From positions 4,425 to 68,424 of the forward strand of contig CBINGZ010000031.1 of assembly GCA_966250335.1 (NCBI GenBank): a stretch of 64,000 nucleotides of DNA. Reading direction: 5' to 3'. Position 1 is the first letter of the stretch; every line of letters starts with the position of its first letter. Source of the stretch: OLB7 sp966250335. GTDB taxonomy: Bacteria > Bacteroidota > Ignavibacteria > OLB7. Position numbers and translations under genes: made by a program. Shown here in pieces: positions 8,701-15,555 of this stretch. The notes under the pieces were generated by a model. That model saw only the letters and a program-made list of their open reading frames with translations. It was not told the DNA's origin and did no database searches.

Positions 8701-9908
8701 ATGGTGAAATGTCCCGCGTTGCCGCCGCCGACCGTGTTCACATCGAGCGTCGTGGAGAGATTCGCGGCGTTGGTCGTCTGGAAGCTTCCCGCACTTCCGC
8801 CCGTACCGGAATTGGTGGCGTTGAGAGCATCACCGCCGCCGTTCGTCTGCGTGTTTACCGCGTTGGCGGTGCTGGCCGCGTTGTTGACGATGAAGTTCCC
8901 CGCCGCGCCGGTACCGACCGTCGCGGCATCGAGCACATTGGCGTCGTTGAGGGGGTTGGTGATCTCGAGATTGCCGGCGTTTCCGCCGATACCGGAGTTC
9001 GTCCCGTTGAGAGCGTCGCCGGCGCCGTTGGTCTGGGCGTTCACCGCGCTGGCGGTGCTGACTCCGTTGTTGACGACGAAGTTCCCCGCGTTGCCGCCGC
9101 CGACCGTCGCAACGTCGAGCGTACTGTTGGTATTGGCGGCGTTGAGCGTCTGGAACTCGCCGGCGTTACCGAGATCGCCGGAGTGCTCCACATGGAGCGC
9201 GTCGTTGTCGCCGTTCGAGGAGACCGCCACTGCGAATGCGGTGCCGGCGCCGTTGTTGACCTGGAACGAGCCCGCTCGTCCGCTTCCCGTCGTCACCGCA
9301 TCGATTGCGTTGCCGGAGCCGTTGGTCGAGCTCCGCAGGGCGTTTGCCGCCCCCCCTCCGGTTTCATCGACCTGAAGCCGGGCGGTCGGGGTGGTCGTGC
9401 CGATCCCGATGTTTCCGCCGGCCAGGATCCGCATCCGCTCCATATCGGTCGTACGGATCACGAAATCGGCGGCGTCGGTCGTCCCGAGAAAGTGCTGGGC
9501 GGGATTTGTGCCGCTGTTCCCCTCGGTCGTCCAGACTTCATCCGCCAGGATGTTTCCCAGACTCGCGGCATCGATCAGGGGGATCCAGTTCGGCGTTCCG
9601 GAGGTGCCGGCGTTGAAGTGGAACGCGTTCTCCGTGAGATTGAACAGGATCAGTGAGGGCGCCGGCTGCAGGATGGCGTTCTGCTGGGCAGTGGTAAGCC
9701 GTGGAATCAGGAAGCCGCCGTCCGTTCCCTGAATGTCGAGCATCGACGAAGGGTCGGGCGTCAGTGTGCCGATGCCGAGATGACCGTATCGGTCAACGGT
9801 CGGCTGGGGGTGGGTTGTCGGCTGCGCATGGAGTTCCGCGGTCGTTCCCAACGACCCGAACAGGATAGCGCAGCCCATTACCATCAGCGGCGATGTAATA
9901 GGTCGCAT
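5775..9908 (-). CDS. Large surface protein with tandem repeats (tail-fibre-like)
   Basis: Start ATG 9908 is favoured over the longer frame because an AGGAGGAG ribosome site lies just upstream and the product opens with a signal peptide (MRPITSPLMVMGCAILFGSL, then LHAQ). After it come modules common in Bacteroidota surface and phage-fibre-like proteins: GIGTLTPDPSSMLDIQG, a LPRLTTAQQNAI block with an F-x-FNAGT ending, about ten 62-residue repeats, a second LPRLTSTERNNI block, and two related GIGT-SSPGKTLEVQDEDADI blocks with an RLRRARG core. The end (TITLIWDGDEWIETARSNN) is a final beta module with no visible type IX sorting domain. Probably a fibrous adhesin or stalk; function inferred only from architecture. 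The gene has its own terminator. Confidence 0.85.
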   Translation of the reverse strand: MRPITSPLMVMGCAILFGSLGTTAELHAQPTTHPQPTVDRYGHLGIGTLTPDPSSMLDIQGTDGGFLIPRLTTAQQNAILQPAPSLILFNLTENAFHFNAGTSGTPNWIPLIDAASLGNILADEVWTTEGNSGTNPAQHFLGTTDAADFVIRTTDMERMRILAGGNIGIGTTTPTARLQVDETGGGAANALRSSTNGSGNAIDAVTTGSGRAGSFQVNNGAGTAFAVAVSSNGDNDALHVEHSGDLGNAGEFQTLNAANTNSTLDVATVGGGNAGNFVVNNGVSTASAVNAQTNGAGDALNGTNSGIGGNAGNLEITNPLNDANVLDAATVGTGAAGNFIVNNAASTANAVNTQTNGGGDALNATNSGTGGSAGSFQTTNAANLSTTLDVNTVGGGNAGHFTIDNSASTGIAVLAQTNGTANAVEALNSGTSGAAGLFRTTNTTNSTNTVDALTFGAGSAGSFAVNNAANSASALNARTDGTGHALNADNSGTAGSAGFFRTNNSVNNSATVNALTVGGGSAGDFAINNGASTAEAVEIETNGMGHALESVHSGTAGSAGSFETSNAANNSDVLEVSTVGGGSAGDFAINNAANGSDAVRSETNGTGNALYAANAGTAGSAGNFQITNPVNDNNVVNGSTVGGGSAGNFSINNATSSADAVNAQTNGTGDALNAVNSGTAGSAGDFAVTNAANNDNAVDATTQGGGSAGNFTVNNTGNSADAVNVSTNGTGDALNVVNSGAAGNAGAFSITDAANAGNTIEASTAGTGNTIEAQNTGTAGSVGLFDITDLSNTSTALDVGTMGEGSAGRFSIGNGQSPADALVVTTMGSGNAIGAGGDISPLTNAVYNLGNSLERWNRIYVDGLASIHIGTNGNEVDFGYDYNSNLMFYDFTGDLTPEVVMGDDGSLALGSNTLDPSAILSLNSTTKGLLLPRLTSTERNNIVNPATGLLVYNTTTNSYDFNFGTPGAPAWEGFVTTGSNSGWLTEGNTGLTDGTNNLFGTLDNTPIRFVTGSGGPHERMRIDAAGNIGIGTTAPIATVDVLGTNSDIVLTSVADNLNDSDIRLRRARGTVGAMTSILNGSYDVGTIRGQAYDGDEFVNTGFIKFSTDGNVGNNDMPGRIEFFTTPDGSVTPERRMIIMSDGLVGIGTSSPGKTLEVQDEDADIRVTSRHDSQISQLILRRARDNGGSEEPVQDGDDVAEIVGAGWDGSAYEGAARIRFTVDGNPSNGSDMPGRLEFFTTPDGSNSGLERMRIESDGHIGMGTSDPDVKLAIDGGLAIINSSASATTATTNLAVANRSYVQVSSNAAPASRAVTIANGAENGQVLVVQCTATGVNGVRLSDGGNINISTATYDMLEDDTITLIWDGDEWIETARSNN
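7400..9316 (-). repeat. About ten in-frame 186-bp repeats inside the surface gene
   Basis: The protein unit is about 62 residues with core VGGGSAGDFAINN, then AVxxxTNGTGDAL, then NSGTAGSAGxF, then TNAANN. I count nine full units, one unit shortened to about 37 residues and one partial unit at the C-terminal end. The middle units are the most alike, as expected from recent duplication. Confidence 0.88.
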
Positions 9909-10339
9909 GAAAGGGTTCTCCTCCTCGAACGATAGATCTGTACCGGAAAAATGATGCACAAGAGTAGCGGTCGAGAAGGAAGGCGGGAGGGAGACTTCCA
10001 AAAAAGTCCCACCATGAATCTGTCCCACGGGAGCGTCCCGGCGGGGATCGTCCCTCTCCTCTCGAACCTAAAGCATTGCTGTAGGTATTCCCCTATTATA
10101 CCTAAAAACTCATGGGATTCATGAATTGGCAGGAATGCAGCATGCGAACTTAGAGAACGGACGGTTCATCGCAAAATGAGTCTTCGGTAATGAGACGCAA
10201 TCCAAGCTTCTTTTCCCCTCGTAGGTAGTCGTGAACTCAGAACTACAATCGAGGAACAGACCGTCACCGAGACTTGGGACCGTTGCATCCGTGTCGCCCG
10301 ATCAGCTTCCTAGCAATACGTAACATGGACGATTCCCTC
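9909..10339. other. Intergenic region with a probable promoter for the surface gene
   Basis: No gene is seen. The minus strand has a perfect TATAAT at 10095-10100, giving a leader of roughly 180 bases for the surface protein; no convincing -35 box accompanies it. The same place holds an inverted repeat (TAGGTAT 10082-10088 with ATACCTA 10098-10104). The stretch is clearly more AT-rich than the coding DNA. Confidence 0.4.
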
Positions 10340-10368
10340 TTGACTGAACGGTTGCACGGCTGTATGTT
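10340..10368 (+). promoter_or_regulatory. Promoter of the marR-type gene
   Basis: TTGACT (10340-10345), a 17-base spacer, then TATGTT (10363-10368). The predicted transcription start is near 10375, which would leave almost no leader before the first ATG and a normal leader before the ATG at 10438. Confidence 0.6.
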
Positions 10369-10380
10369 GCATATATGAAC
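10367..10380. promoter_or_regulatory. Putative MarR operator, copy 1
   Basis: TTGCATATATGAAC overlaps the -10 box and transcription start of the regulator gene. Thirteen of its bases recur inverted at 10848-10861 upstream of the doxX gene. Position and repetition suggest autorepression. Confidence 0.6.
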
Positions 10381-10827
10381 AATCCGGACGAGCATAACGG
10401 CGGGTCGCAGGGAGTTCCCACATCGGGAGATGTCGGGATGTTCTCGCTGCTGCACGCCGCTCATCTCCTGCAGGACCGTATCGAGCGGGCGCTGGAGACC
10501 GTCGGGTTGTCGCATGCCAAGCATGGTGTTCTCTCGATTCTCATGGAAGCGGGAGAGCCCCTTGCGCTCGGGGAGCTTGCCGGTCGTCTTCACTGCGTCC
10601 GTTCCAACATGACCCAGCTTGTCGACAGGCTTGAAGCGGACGGCCTCGTTCAACGGACGAACGATCCTTCCGACCGGCGTATCGTCCGTGCCGAGCTGAC
10701 AGAGCTCGGTCGGGAGCGCGCCGCCGCCGGTACTCGCGAAATCGCTTCCCTCCAGGCCGGCTTTGCTGCCATGCTCTCCGACGCCGATCGTCAGGCGCTG
10801 GGAAGGCTCCTCTCTTCACTCGGCTGA
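10375..10827 (+). CDS. MarR-family transcriptional regulator
   Basis: The product has a winged helix-turn-helix of MarR type: a recognition region LGELAGRLHCVRSNMTQLVD, then the wing VQRTNDPSDRRIVRAELTELG with the conserved D-x-R-D/S-x-R-style motif. MarR dimers usually repress their own and a neighbouring gene and release DNA on binding a small molecule or on oxidation. ATG 10375 gives 150 residues, but the first 21 are low-complexity and the start sits inside the operator; ATG 10438, with GGGAG eight bases upstream, gives a normal-sized 129-residue protein and may be the real start. The downstream partner is the DoxX gene. An eight-T run follows the stop (10831-10838) after only a very short stem. 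Confidence 0.9.
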   Translation: MNNPDEHNGGSQGVPTSGDVGMFSLLHAAHLLQDRIERALETVGLSHAKHGVLSILMEAGEPLALGELAGRLHCVRSNMTQLVDRLEADGLVQRTNDPSDRRIVRAELTELGRERAAAGTREIASLQAGFAAMLSDADRQALGRLLSSLG

Positions 10828-10836
10828 GCCTTTTTT

Positions 10837-10864
10837 TTGCAGCAATGGTTCATATATGCATAAT
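10837..10864 (+). promoter_or_regulatory. doxX promoter with MarR operator copy 2
   Basis: TTGCAG (10837-10842), a 16-base spacer, then CATAAT (10859-10864). Between and over these lies GTTCATATATGCAT (10848-10861), the inverted copy of the site at 10367-10380. A partial site, TTGCATATA at 10939-10947, lies just before the doxX start. The promoter boxes are moderate; the shared operator is the stronger signal. Confidence 0.55.
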
Positions 10865-10951
10865 ACTGCTTTGTATGGTCCAGGTCCGCATGATCCAAGC
10901 ATGTATGATTCTGGACTGTACAATACATCTCTCACTAGTTGCATATACATC

Positions 10952-11392
10952 ATGAGCACGACAGTTGTCTCGAATGCGAATCTCGCAGCGTCTCCGCGAC
11001 GCTGGAACATTGTTCTCTGGGTGGTCCAGGGATTGCTGGCGGTGATGTTCGGCATGGTCGCCGTGACCAAGCTGACGGCGCCTGCCTCGCAGATCACGGC
11101 AGGGGGGCTGCCGGAGTATCTGGTACGTTTCATCGGAGTGAGTGAACTGGCGGGGGCGATCGGCCTCTTCCTGCCGGCGATGCTCCGTATCCGGCCCCAT
11201 CTGACGCTGATCGCCGCCTACGCGCTGACCAATGTGATGGTCCTGGCCGTCCTCTTCCATCTGATGCGCGGCGAGACCCAGCCGTCGGCGATCGGGCCGG
11301 GCCTGACCCTGGCGGTCGCCTGCGCCTTCGTGGCGTGGGGACGTCTCCGGAAGGCGCCGATCGCCCCGAAGATCACACGCGAGGCGCGCTGA
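10952..11392 (+). CDS. DoxX-like integral membrane protein
   Basis: The 146-residue protein has four hydrophobic segments. The family pattern is visible: a first helix ending FGMVAVTKLTAP, then RFIGVSELAGAIGLFLPAML, then two further helices. DoxX-like proteins sit in the inner membrane, are linked to redox or thiol stress in several bacteria, and are often placed next to MarR-type regulators. The ATG at 10952 removes an upstream frame extension that does not look coding. The shared operator with the upstream regulator implies de-repression by the same signal. Molecular function is not established. Confidence 0.85.
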   Translation: MSTTVVSNANLAASPRRWNIVLWVVQGLLAVMFGMVAVTKLTAPASQITAGGLPEYLVRFIGVSELAGAIGLFLPAMLRIRPHLTLIAAYALTNVMVLAVLFHLMRGETQPSAIGPGLTLAVACAFVAWGRLRKAPIAPKITREAR

Positions 11393-11464
11393 GAGGCCAC
11401 AGGTGGCGACGTTAGGCTTCGAGCGAATGACCCCTGGGGGAAAGGCCTAGATCGACAGAATAAA

Positions 11465-11509
11465 CATAAAGCGGGCAGTGAAGATCATGCTTCCACTGCC
11501 CGCTTTATG
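11465..11509. terminator. Bidirectional terminator hairpin
   Basis: A 16-bp stem (11465-11480 with 11494-11509), extended by further pairs with one bulge, has an A/T-rich base (CATAAA / TTTATG). It lies between doxX and the convergent accessory gene, so it can serve both strands. Confidence 0.8.
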
Positions 11510-11618
11510 TTGTCCGGTCATGATTCCCTACTAAGGAGGCCTAGGCCCAAAGTACTATCTCCATAATGAGCATTGTACCCTGATCTTCCGGCAAAACGTA
11601 CCAATTGGAGTCCCATAG

Positions 11619-11662
11619 TGCGGCAAACATGCGGCAAACATGCGGCAAACATGCGGCAAACA
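11619..11662. repeat. Four perfect 11-bp tandem repeats
   Basis: TGCGGCAAACA is repeated four times without interruption, ending 11 bases beyond the stop of the accessory gene at 11674. A variable-number tract of this kind could vary between strains. Confidence 0.95.
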
Positions 11663-11673
11663 TCTCTACTTCC

Positions 11674-13374
11674 TCATTCCGGAAGCGTGTAGGATCGACC
11701 TCTACGTTCTCCATGAGGTATCAACTGTTTCTTTTTCACGAGCGCCTGGAAAACACGGGTGATCTTGTGCCTTGACCAGTTTAGCTGCTTCCTGATACTC
11801 GCGGCACTCACGGTCCCATCCCGTTGTGCTAAATGCAGCACCTGCTCACTATCAGAGCGAAGGAAATCGAAAAGATCGTACTGTTGACGGATGCCGGTTT
11901 GGGGCAGCACATAGTAGGCACCGCCGCGCGTACCCTGCATCTCAAGAACCTTCTTGGTTACCATGCGCCGTAGTGCCTGTGTGGCTTCCGTGCTCGTACA
12001 ACCTGCCAGACGGACGAAGTCCCGGTTATAGAGCCGCTCGTTCACTCGCAGATAGGCTAGGGTCAGACGTTCCTGTGGTATAAGCTGAAATCGATCGAAC
12101 TGTTTGAGCCAGTGTAATGCTTCGGGTGACATCAGGACATGGTTCTTCAACGAGAGATTGAACGATGCCCCGTTGTCAGAAAGCTGGGGAGGAGCCAGTC
12201 CGGCGTCACGCATTGAGGAGACGATGCCGTTGAAGCCATAGCCACGGCGTTCCATGTAGCCGAGATCCTGAAGCATTCTCACAATCGCCTCATTGCGTGT
12301 TGCCTGCTCGTCTTCGATGTTATCGACAGTAACAGGCGCAGGGAGTCCACCGGGCGTATGGATTTCGATCCGATCCGGAAACAGCCTGATCTGAATACGA
12401 GAACCACGAAGGGTGTAATCGCGGTGAGCTACTGCATTGACGATTGCCTCTCGAAGGACGAATCGTGGGTACTCCGGGTCGTCTTGACGGCGAAATGCAT
12501 CGATATGCCCGCGTGTAGCGATCCGTTCAAGGAGAAGCAATTCGGCCTCATCAATGATTTCCGGCAACGTACCGACCAGTTCGCGGTTCAATCGCCATCG
12601 AGAGCCGTCCGGTCCAAGACTTGTCAGCTCAGGTCCCCACAGATGCATGAACTCAATGGAAGATTGAGGCAGTTCGCGCTGTGGATCACGACCGAAGAAG
12701 AGTAGCCCCATTGGCGTCGGATGCCACTGCCCATCGTCTCCCTGTGCAATCGCTCGGAGGCTATTCAGCAGATCATGACGGTCAAGTCGATCAATGCGCG
12801 ACCCGGGACGAGCCCGCTTGACGTAATCAATGTATTGTAAGATTGGTGGCTCGTCGAGCAGTTCAGGGCGTGCCCCCATTATTGCCATCATATCGAAGGA
12901 CGGAACAAGCCCGCGAGCGATATTATCGGCCGCGATCTCTCTGCCTACTTCGTCACGGGTCATCTTCCGGGTCGAGTTGCCGACTCGAATCCATGCTCCA
13001 TCATATGGGGAATGTTTCTTGAAGTAGCACGGACGAAATCCCGGCGGTGCAGGCGGAACGATAATTGCGATGAGTTTCTTTCCCTCATACTCCAGAATCT
13101 CCGGCGATACCCGAAGCTCGACATTGAAACAGTCGTTCGCCCAGTTGACAATCTTCTCCTGTGCCTTCTCAAGATCCTGTATACCAACGATTGTGTAATC
13201 TGGTCCTACACCGACAAACACAATCCCCCCATTACGATCACGTCGGTTGCTCATTCCACAGATCGCATCCTGAACTCGCTCGGACGCGCTCGATTTGCAT
13301 TCCGCCTCATCGATCTCGGACTGCGATGAGAGCAGTTCGTAGAGCATCTGCTCGGCCTGAAGTCGCGTAAACAT
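11674..13374 (-). CDS. AlbA_2 (Schlafen-type) and HATPase-domain putative regulator
   Basis: The 566-residue protein has an N-terminal AlbA_2 domain (EAECKSSASERVQDAICGMS, then GGIVFVGVG), a middle domain, and a GHKL-type ATPase-like domain (LREAIVNAVAHRDYTLRG, then RIEIHTPGGLP, then RRGYGFNGIVSSM). Winged-helix-like segments near the C-terminus (SIRKQLNWSRHKITRVFQAL) follow. This is the COG2865-like architecture, annotated as ATP-binding or transcriptional regulators and frequent in mobile or defence-linked regions. The gene is visibly AT-richer than its neighbours and uses rarer codons, consistent with transfer. The HNH gene lies upstream on the same strand. Confidence 0.82.
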   Translation of the reverse strand: MFTRLQAEQMLYELLSSQSEIDEAECKSSASERVQDAICGMSNRRDRNGGIVFVGVGPDYTIVGIQDLEKAQEKIVNWANDCFNVELRVSPEILEYEGKKLIAIIVPPAPPGFRPCYFKKHSPYDGAWIRVGNSTRKMTRDEVGREIAADNIARGLVPSFDMMAIMGARPELLDEPPILQYIDYVKRARPGSRIDRLDRHDLLNSLRAIAQGDDGQWHPTPMGLLFFGRDPQRELPQSSIEFMHLWGPELTSLGPDGSRWRLNRELVGTLPEIIDEAELLLLERIATRGHIDAFRRQDDPEYPRFVLREAIVNAVAHRDYTLRGSRIQIRLFPDRIEIHTPGGLPAPVTVDNIEDEQATRNEAIVRMLQDLGYMERRGYGFNGIVSSMRDAGLAPPQLSDNGASFNLSLKNHVLMSPEALHWLKQFDRFQLIPQERLTLAYLRVNERLYNRDFVRLAGCTSTEATQALRRMVTKKVLEMQGTRGGAYYVLPQTGIRQQYDLFDFLRSDSEQVLHLAQRDGTVSAASIRKQLNWSRHKITRVFQALVKKKQLIPHGERRGRSYTLPE

Positions 13375-13463
13375 CGATTACTTCATTCTTAGCACTATTA
13401 CTTGGAGCATCTTTGATCGTGCGATGCCCGCCATCTTTGCATGGTCGTGCGCTTGTCTGCCAA

Positions 13464-13494
13464 GTACGTTAGGCCCTTTTACAGCTTAACGTAC
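13464..13494. repeat. Inverted repeat between the HNH gene and the AlbA_2 gene
   Basis: GTACGTTA (13464-13471) and TAACGTAC (13487-13494) form 8-bp arms around a 15-base spacer, ten bases after the HNH stop and about 90 bases upstream of the AlbA_2 gene. It could be a weak terminator or an operator for the AlbA_2 gene; there is no T-run. Confidence 0.4.
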
Positions 13495-13504
13495 CTCCCG
13501 CCGA

Positions 13505-13966
13505 TCACGTCATGAACAGATACGGCTCCCACTCGTTCTCCACCGTTCCGACCACATGCCGGATGAAGGTGACGTGGTTCGGTCGGAACGGCTTGAAGAG
13601 AAGCCGCATGTTCGTCTCCTCCAGAATGCGGTCCCCCTTGCGGTTGTTGCATCGGACGCATGCGCAGACGAGGTTCTCCCATGTGTCGGTCCCGCCGCGT
13701 GACCTTGGAATGATATGATCGATCGTCAGCGGTGGGGTGCTCTTGTTGCAGTACGCGCACCGGAAGTTGTCCCGACGAAGGATGTTCTTCCGTGTCAGCT
13801 CTACCTTCTTGTACGGCACATGCACATACATGGAAAGCCGTACGACACTGGGATAGGGATAGCGATAGCGGATGGTGTGAATCTGACGGTTGGGACGCGC
13901 CGCCACCATTTCGGCCTTGCCGAGCCAGAGGAGTACGATCGCCTTGTGAACGTTGCAGATGCTCAA
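13505..13966 (-). CDS. HNH endonuclease, N-terminus uncertain
   Basis: A typical HNH domain is complete: CAYC, then TIDHIIPRSRGGTDTWENLV with the catalytic His, then CVRCNNRKGD supplying the second Cys pair, the Asn and the final basic residues. These stand-alone nucleases are metal-dependent and common near mobile elements, and many have unknown targets. The first available start is a TTG at 13966, but the conserved family N-terminus (VLILNQNYEPLSICNV) continues upstream of it in frame to about 13996. No ATG, GTG or TTG occurs there before a stop at 14087-14089. Either a rare start is used or the 5' end is damaged. It belongs to the AT-richer accessory patch. Confidence 0.85.
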   Translation of the reverse strand: MSICNVHKAIVLLWLGKAEMVAARPNRQIHTIRYRYPYPSVVRLSMYVHVPYKKVELTRKNILRRDNFRCAYCNKSTPPLTIDHIIPRSRGGTDTWENLVCACVRCNNRKGDRILEETNMRLLFKPFRPNHVTFIRHVVGTVENEWEPYLFMT

Positions 13967-14320
13967 CGGCTCGTAGTTCTGGTTCAGGATCAGAACCTTG
14001 CTGCCGAGCGATGTCGATACCTGCTGGGCGACTACCCCGTCATCGGATATAGGTGCAAACCTGGGGAATACGGCCTCCTTGGAGAGCTACTCCGTGCTGA
14101 CATGTATCTGGTGTATCTGCCTGTCGTCTCGTAGAGTCCTGTTGTACGATGTGTTATAGATAACGATCGATCGTGACGATTCGCGTATCGCCGTTCCGAT
14201 CGACATGGTTCCGATCGCTTTGAGGGCGTCGCTCACTCAATTCCAAATTCGATGATGAACGACGCCCGTGAAGCTACGTGATCCTGACCGGATCGGCAAG
14301 GGGCTGATTTCCCCCTCGGG
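13967..14320. other. Intergenic region: lost 5' end of the HNH gene and spacer
   Basis: The first 30 bases still encode conserved HNH residues in frame, and an AAGGAGG-like sequence on the minus strand at 14074-14080 is a possible former ribosome site. Beyond 14090 I see no gene. GGGCGTCG (14224-14231) pairs with CGACGCCC (14260-14267), a possible hairpin downstream of the transaldolase gene. Confidence 0.4.
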
Positions 14321-15442
14321 TCAGACCGTAATGTCTCCGTTCGCCAGCGCGGCGCGCTTCTCCTCGATCTTCTCGAAGAGAGAATCGAACGACTTCTCGA
14401 ATTTCTCCACCCCTTCCTTCAGGAGCCTCTCCATCACCTCGTCCAGGTCGACTCCGACCTCCCCCAGACGCTCGATCGCGGCGCGCGCCTCATCGAGTCC
14501 CTCCTCCACGGTCTCACGAATCTGGGCATGGTCGAGGATCGCCTCCAGCGTCTCCGGCGGGACCGTGTTGACGGTGGCCGGCCCGATCAGGTTGTCTACA
14601 TAGATAAGGTCATAGTAGGCCGGATTCTTCGTCGAGGTGCTGGCCCAGAGGGGACGCTGGGGGCGCGCCCCGCGTGCCGCCAGCGCCTCCCATCGGGGAT
14701 TCGAGCTCCCGAAGATCTCGCGGAACGCCTGATAGACCAGCTTCGTGTTGGCGACCGCGACGCTCCCCTGCATCGCTATCGCCTCCGGCGTGCCGACGGC
14801 TCCCAGCATCTGATCGACCATGACGTCGATCCGGCTGACGAAGACGCTTGCCACCGAGCTGATGCCGGCGATCTCTTCACCCCGGGCAACTCTATCCTCC
14901 AGTCCCGCCATGTAGGCGTCGGCCACCTGCCGATACTGGTCGAGCGAGAACATCAGGGTGATATTGATGTTGATCCCTTCCGCGATGGCGTGGCGGATGG
15001 CCGGGATTCCTTCCGGCGTGGCGGGAATCTTCACCATCAGGTTGGGGCGGTCGATCGCGCTCCAGATATGACGCGCTTCGGTGATCGTCTCCTCGGTCCT
15101 GGCGGCGAGCTTGGGGTTCACTTCCATCGAGATGAATCCGTCTGCGCCGCCGGACTCGTCGTAGACGGGGCGGATGATATCGCAGGCGTTCCTGATATCG
15201 GTGATGAAGATCTCCGTGGCGATCTCCGCCGTGGAGAGTCCCCGACCGGCCAGTTCACGGATCTCATCATCGTAGGCGGCGCCGCTGGAGATCGACTTCT
15301 CGAAGATGGTGGGGTTGGAGGTCATCCCTCTGATCCCTTTCTCCACGAGCTCCCGCATCCCCCCCTGGGCGATGAAGTCGCGGCTGATGAAATCGTACCA
15401 GATCGACTGGCCGTGCTCGAGGAGCGTATGCAGCTGGTTCAT
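14321..15442 (-). CDS. tal: Transaldolase
   Basis: The 373-residue enzyme transfers a dihydroxyacetone unit between sugar phosphates in the non-oxidative pentose phosphate pathway. Family marks are GMTSNPTIFEKSI near residue 39, FISMEVNP near 103, the Schiff-base lysine Lys138 in LMVKIPATPEG, and LWASTSTKNPAYYD near 264. Its length is that of the longer transaldolase subfamily, which is sometimes found fused to or beside glucose-6-phosphate isomerase; no such partner is here. An AGGAAG ribosome site precedes the ATG. It stands alone. Confidence 0.95.
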   Translation of the reverse strand: MNQLHTLLEHGQSIWYDFISRDFIAQGGMRELVEKGIRGMTSNPTIFEKSISSGAAYDDEIRELAGRGLSTAEIATEIFITDIRNACDIIRPVYDESGGADGFISMEVNPKLAARTEETITEARHIWSAIDRPNLMVKIPATPEGIPAIRHAIAEGININITLMFSLDQYRQVADAYMAGLEDRVARGEEIAGISSVASVFVSRIDVMVDQMLGAVGTPEAIAMQGSVAVANTKLVYQAFREIFGSSNPRWEALAARGARPQRPLWASTSTKNPAYYDLIYVDNLIGPATVNTVPPETLEAILDHAQIRETVEEGLDEARAAIERLGEVGVDLDEVMERLLKEGVEKFEKSFDSLFEKIEEKRAALANGDITV

Positions 15443-15466
15443 GTTTTAGAGCTTCCTGGTTGAATA

Positions 15467-15555
15467 GGGTTCGGGAGCGTGCGCGGGAGGTTCGATCCTT
15501 CGGGCGCGGGCTGTTCGGGGTCGATGAGGGTTCGGGAGCGTACGCGGGACGTTCC
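15467..15555. repeat. Imperfect 28-bp direct repeat upstream of tal
   Basis: Positions 15467-15494 and 15528-15555 match at 26 of 28 bases (core AGGGTTCGGGAGCG, then CGCGGGA). They lie 25 bases and more upstream of the transaldolase start, so they could be paired binding sites or a small duplication. Confidence 0.75.

Noticed and set aside
7400..9316. The repeat array considered as a CRISPR array
   Set aside because: Units are 186 bp, keep an open frame and have no short repeat-spacer pattern; they are protein repeats.
8086..9375. Long plus-strand frames over the surface-protein repeats with a repetitive Ala/Leu/Pro product
   Set aside because: The periodicity mirrors the 186-bp repeats of the minus-strand gene; the product has no plausible start signal and is a shadow.
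15480..15510. A possible tRNA T-arm (GGTTCGATC)
   Set aside because: The flanking bases do not pair, and no acceptor or anticodon arm can be drawn.
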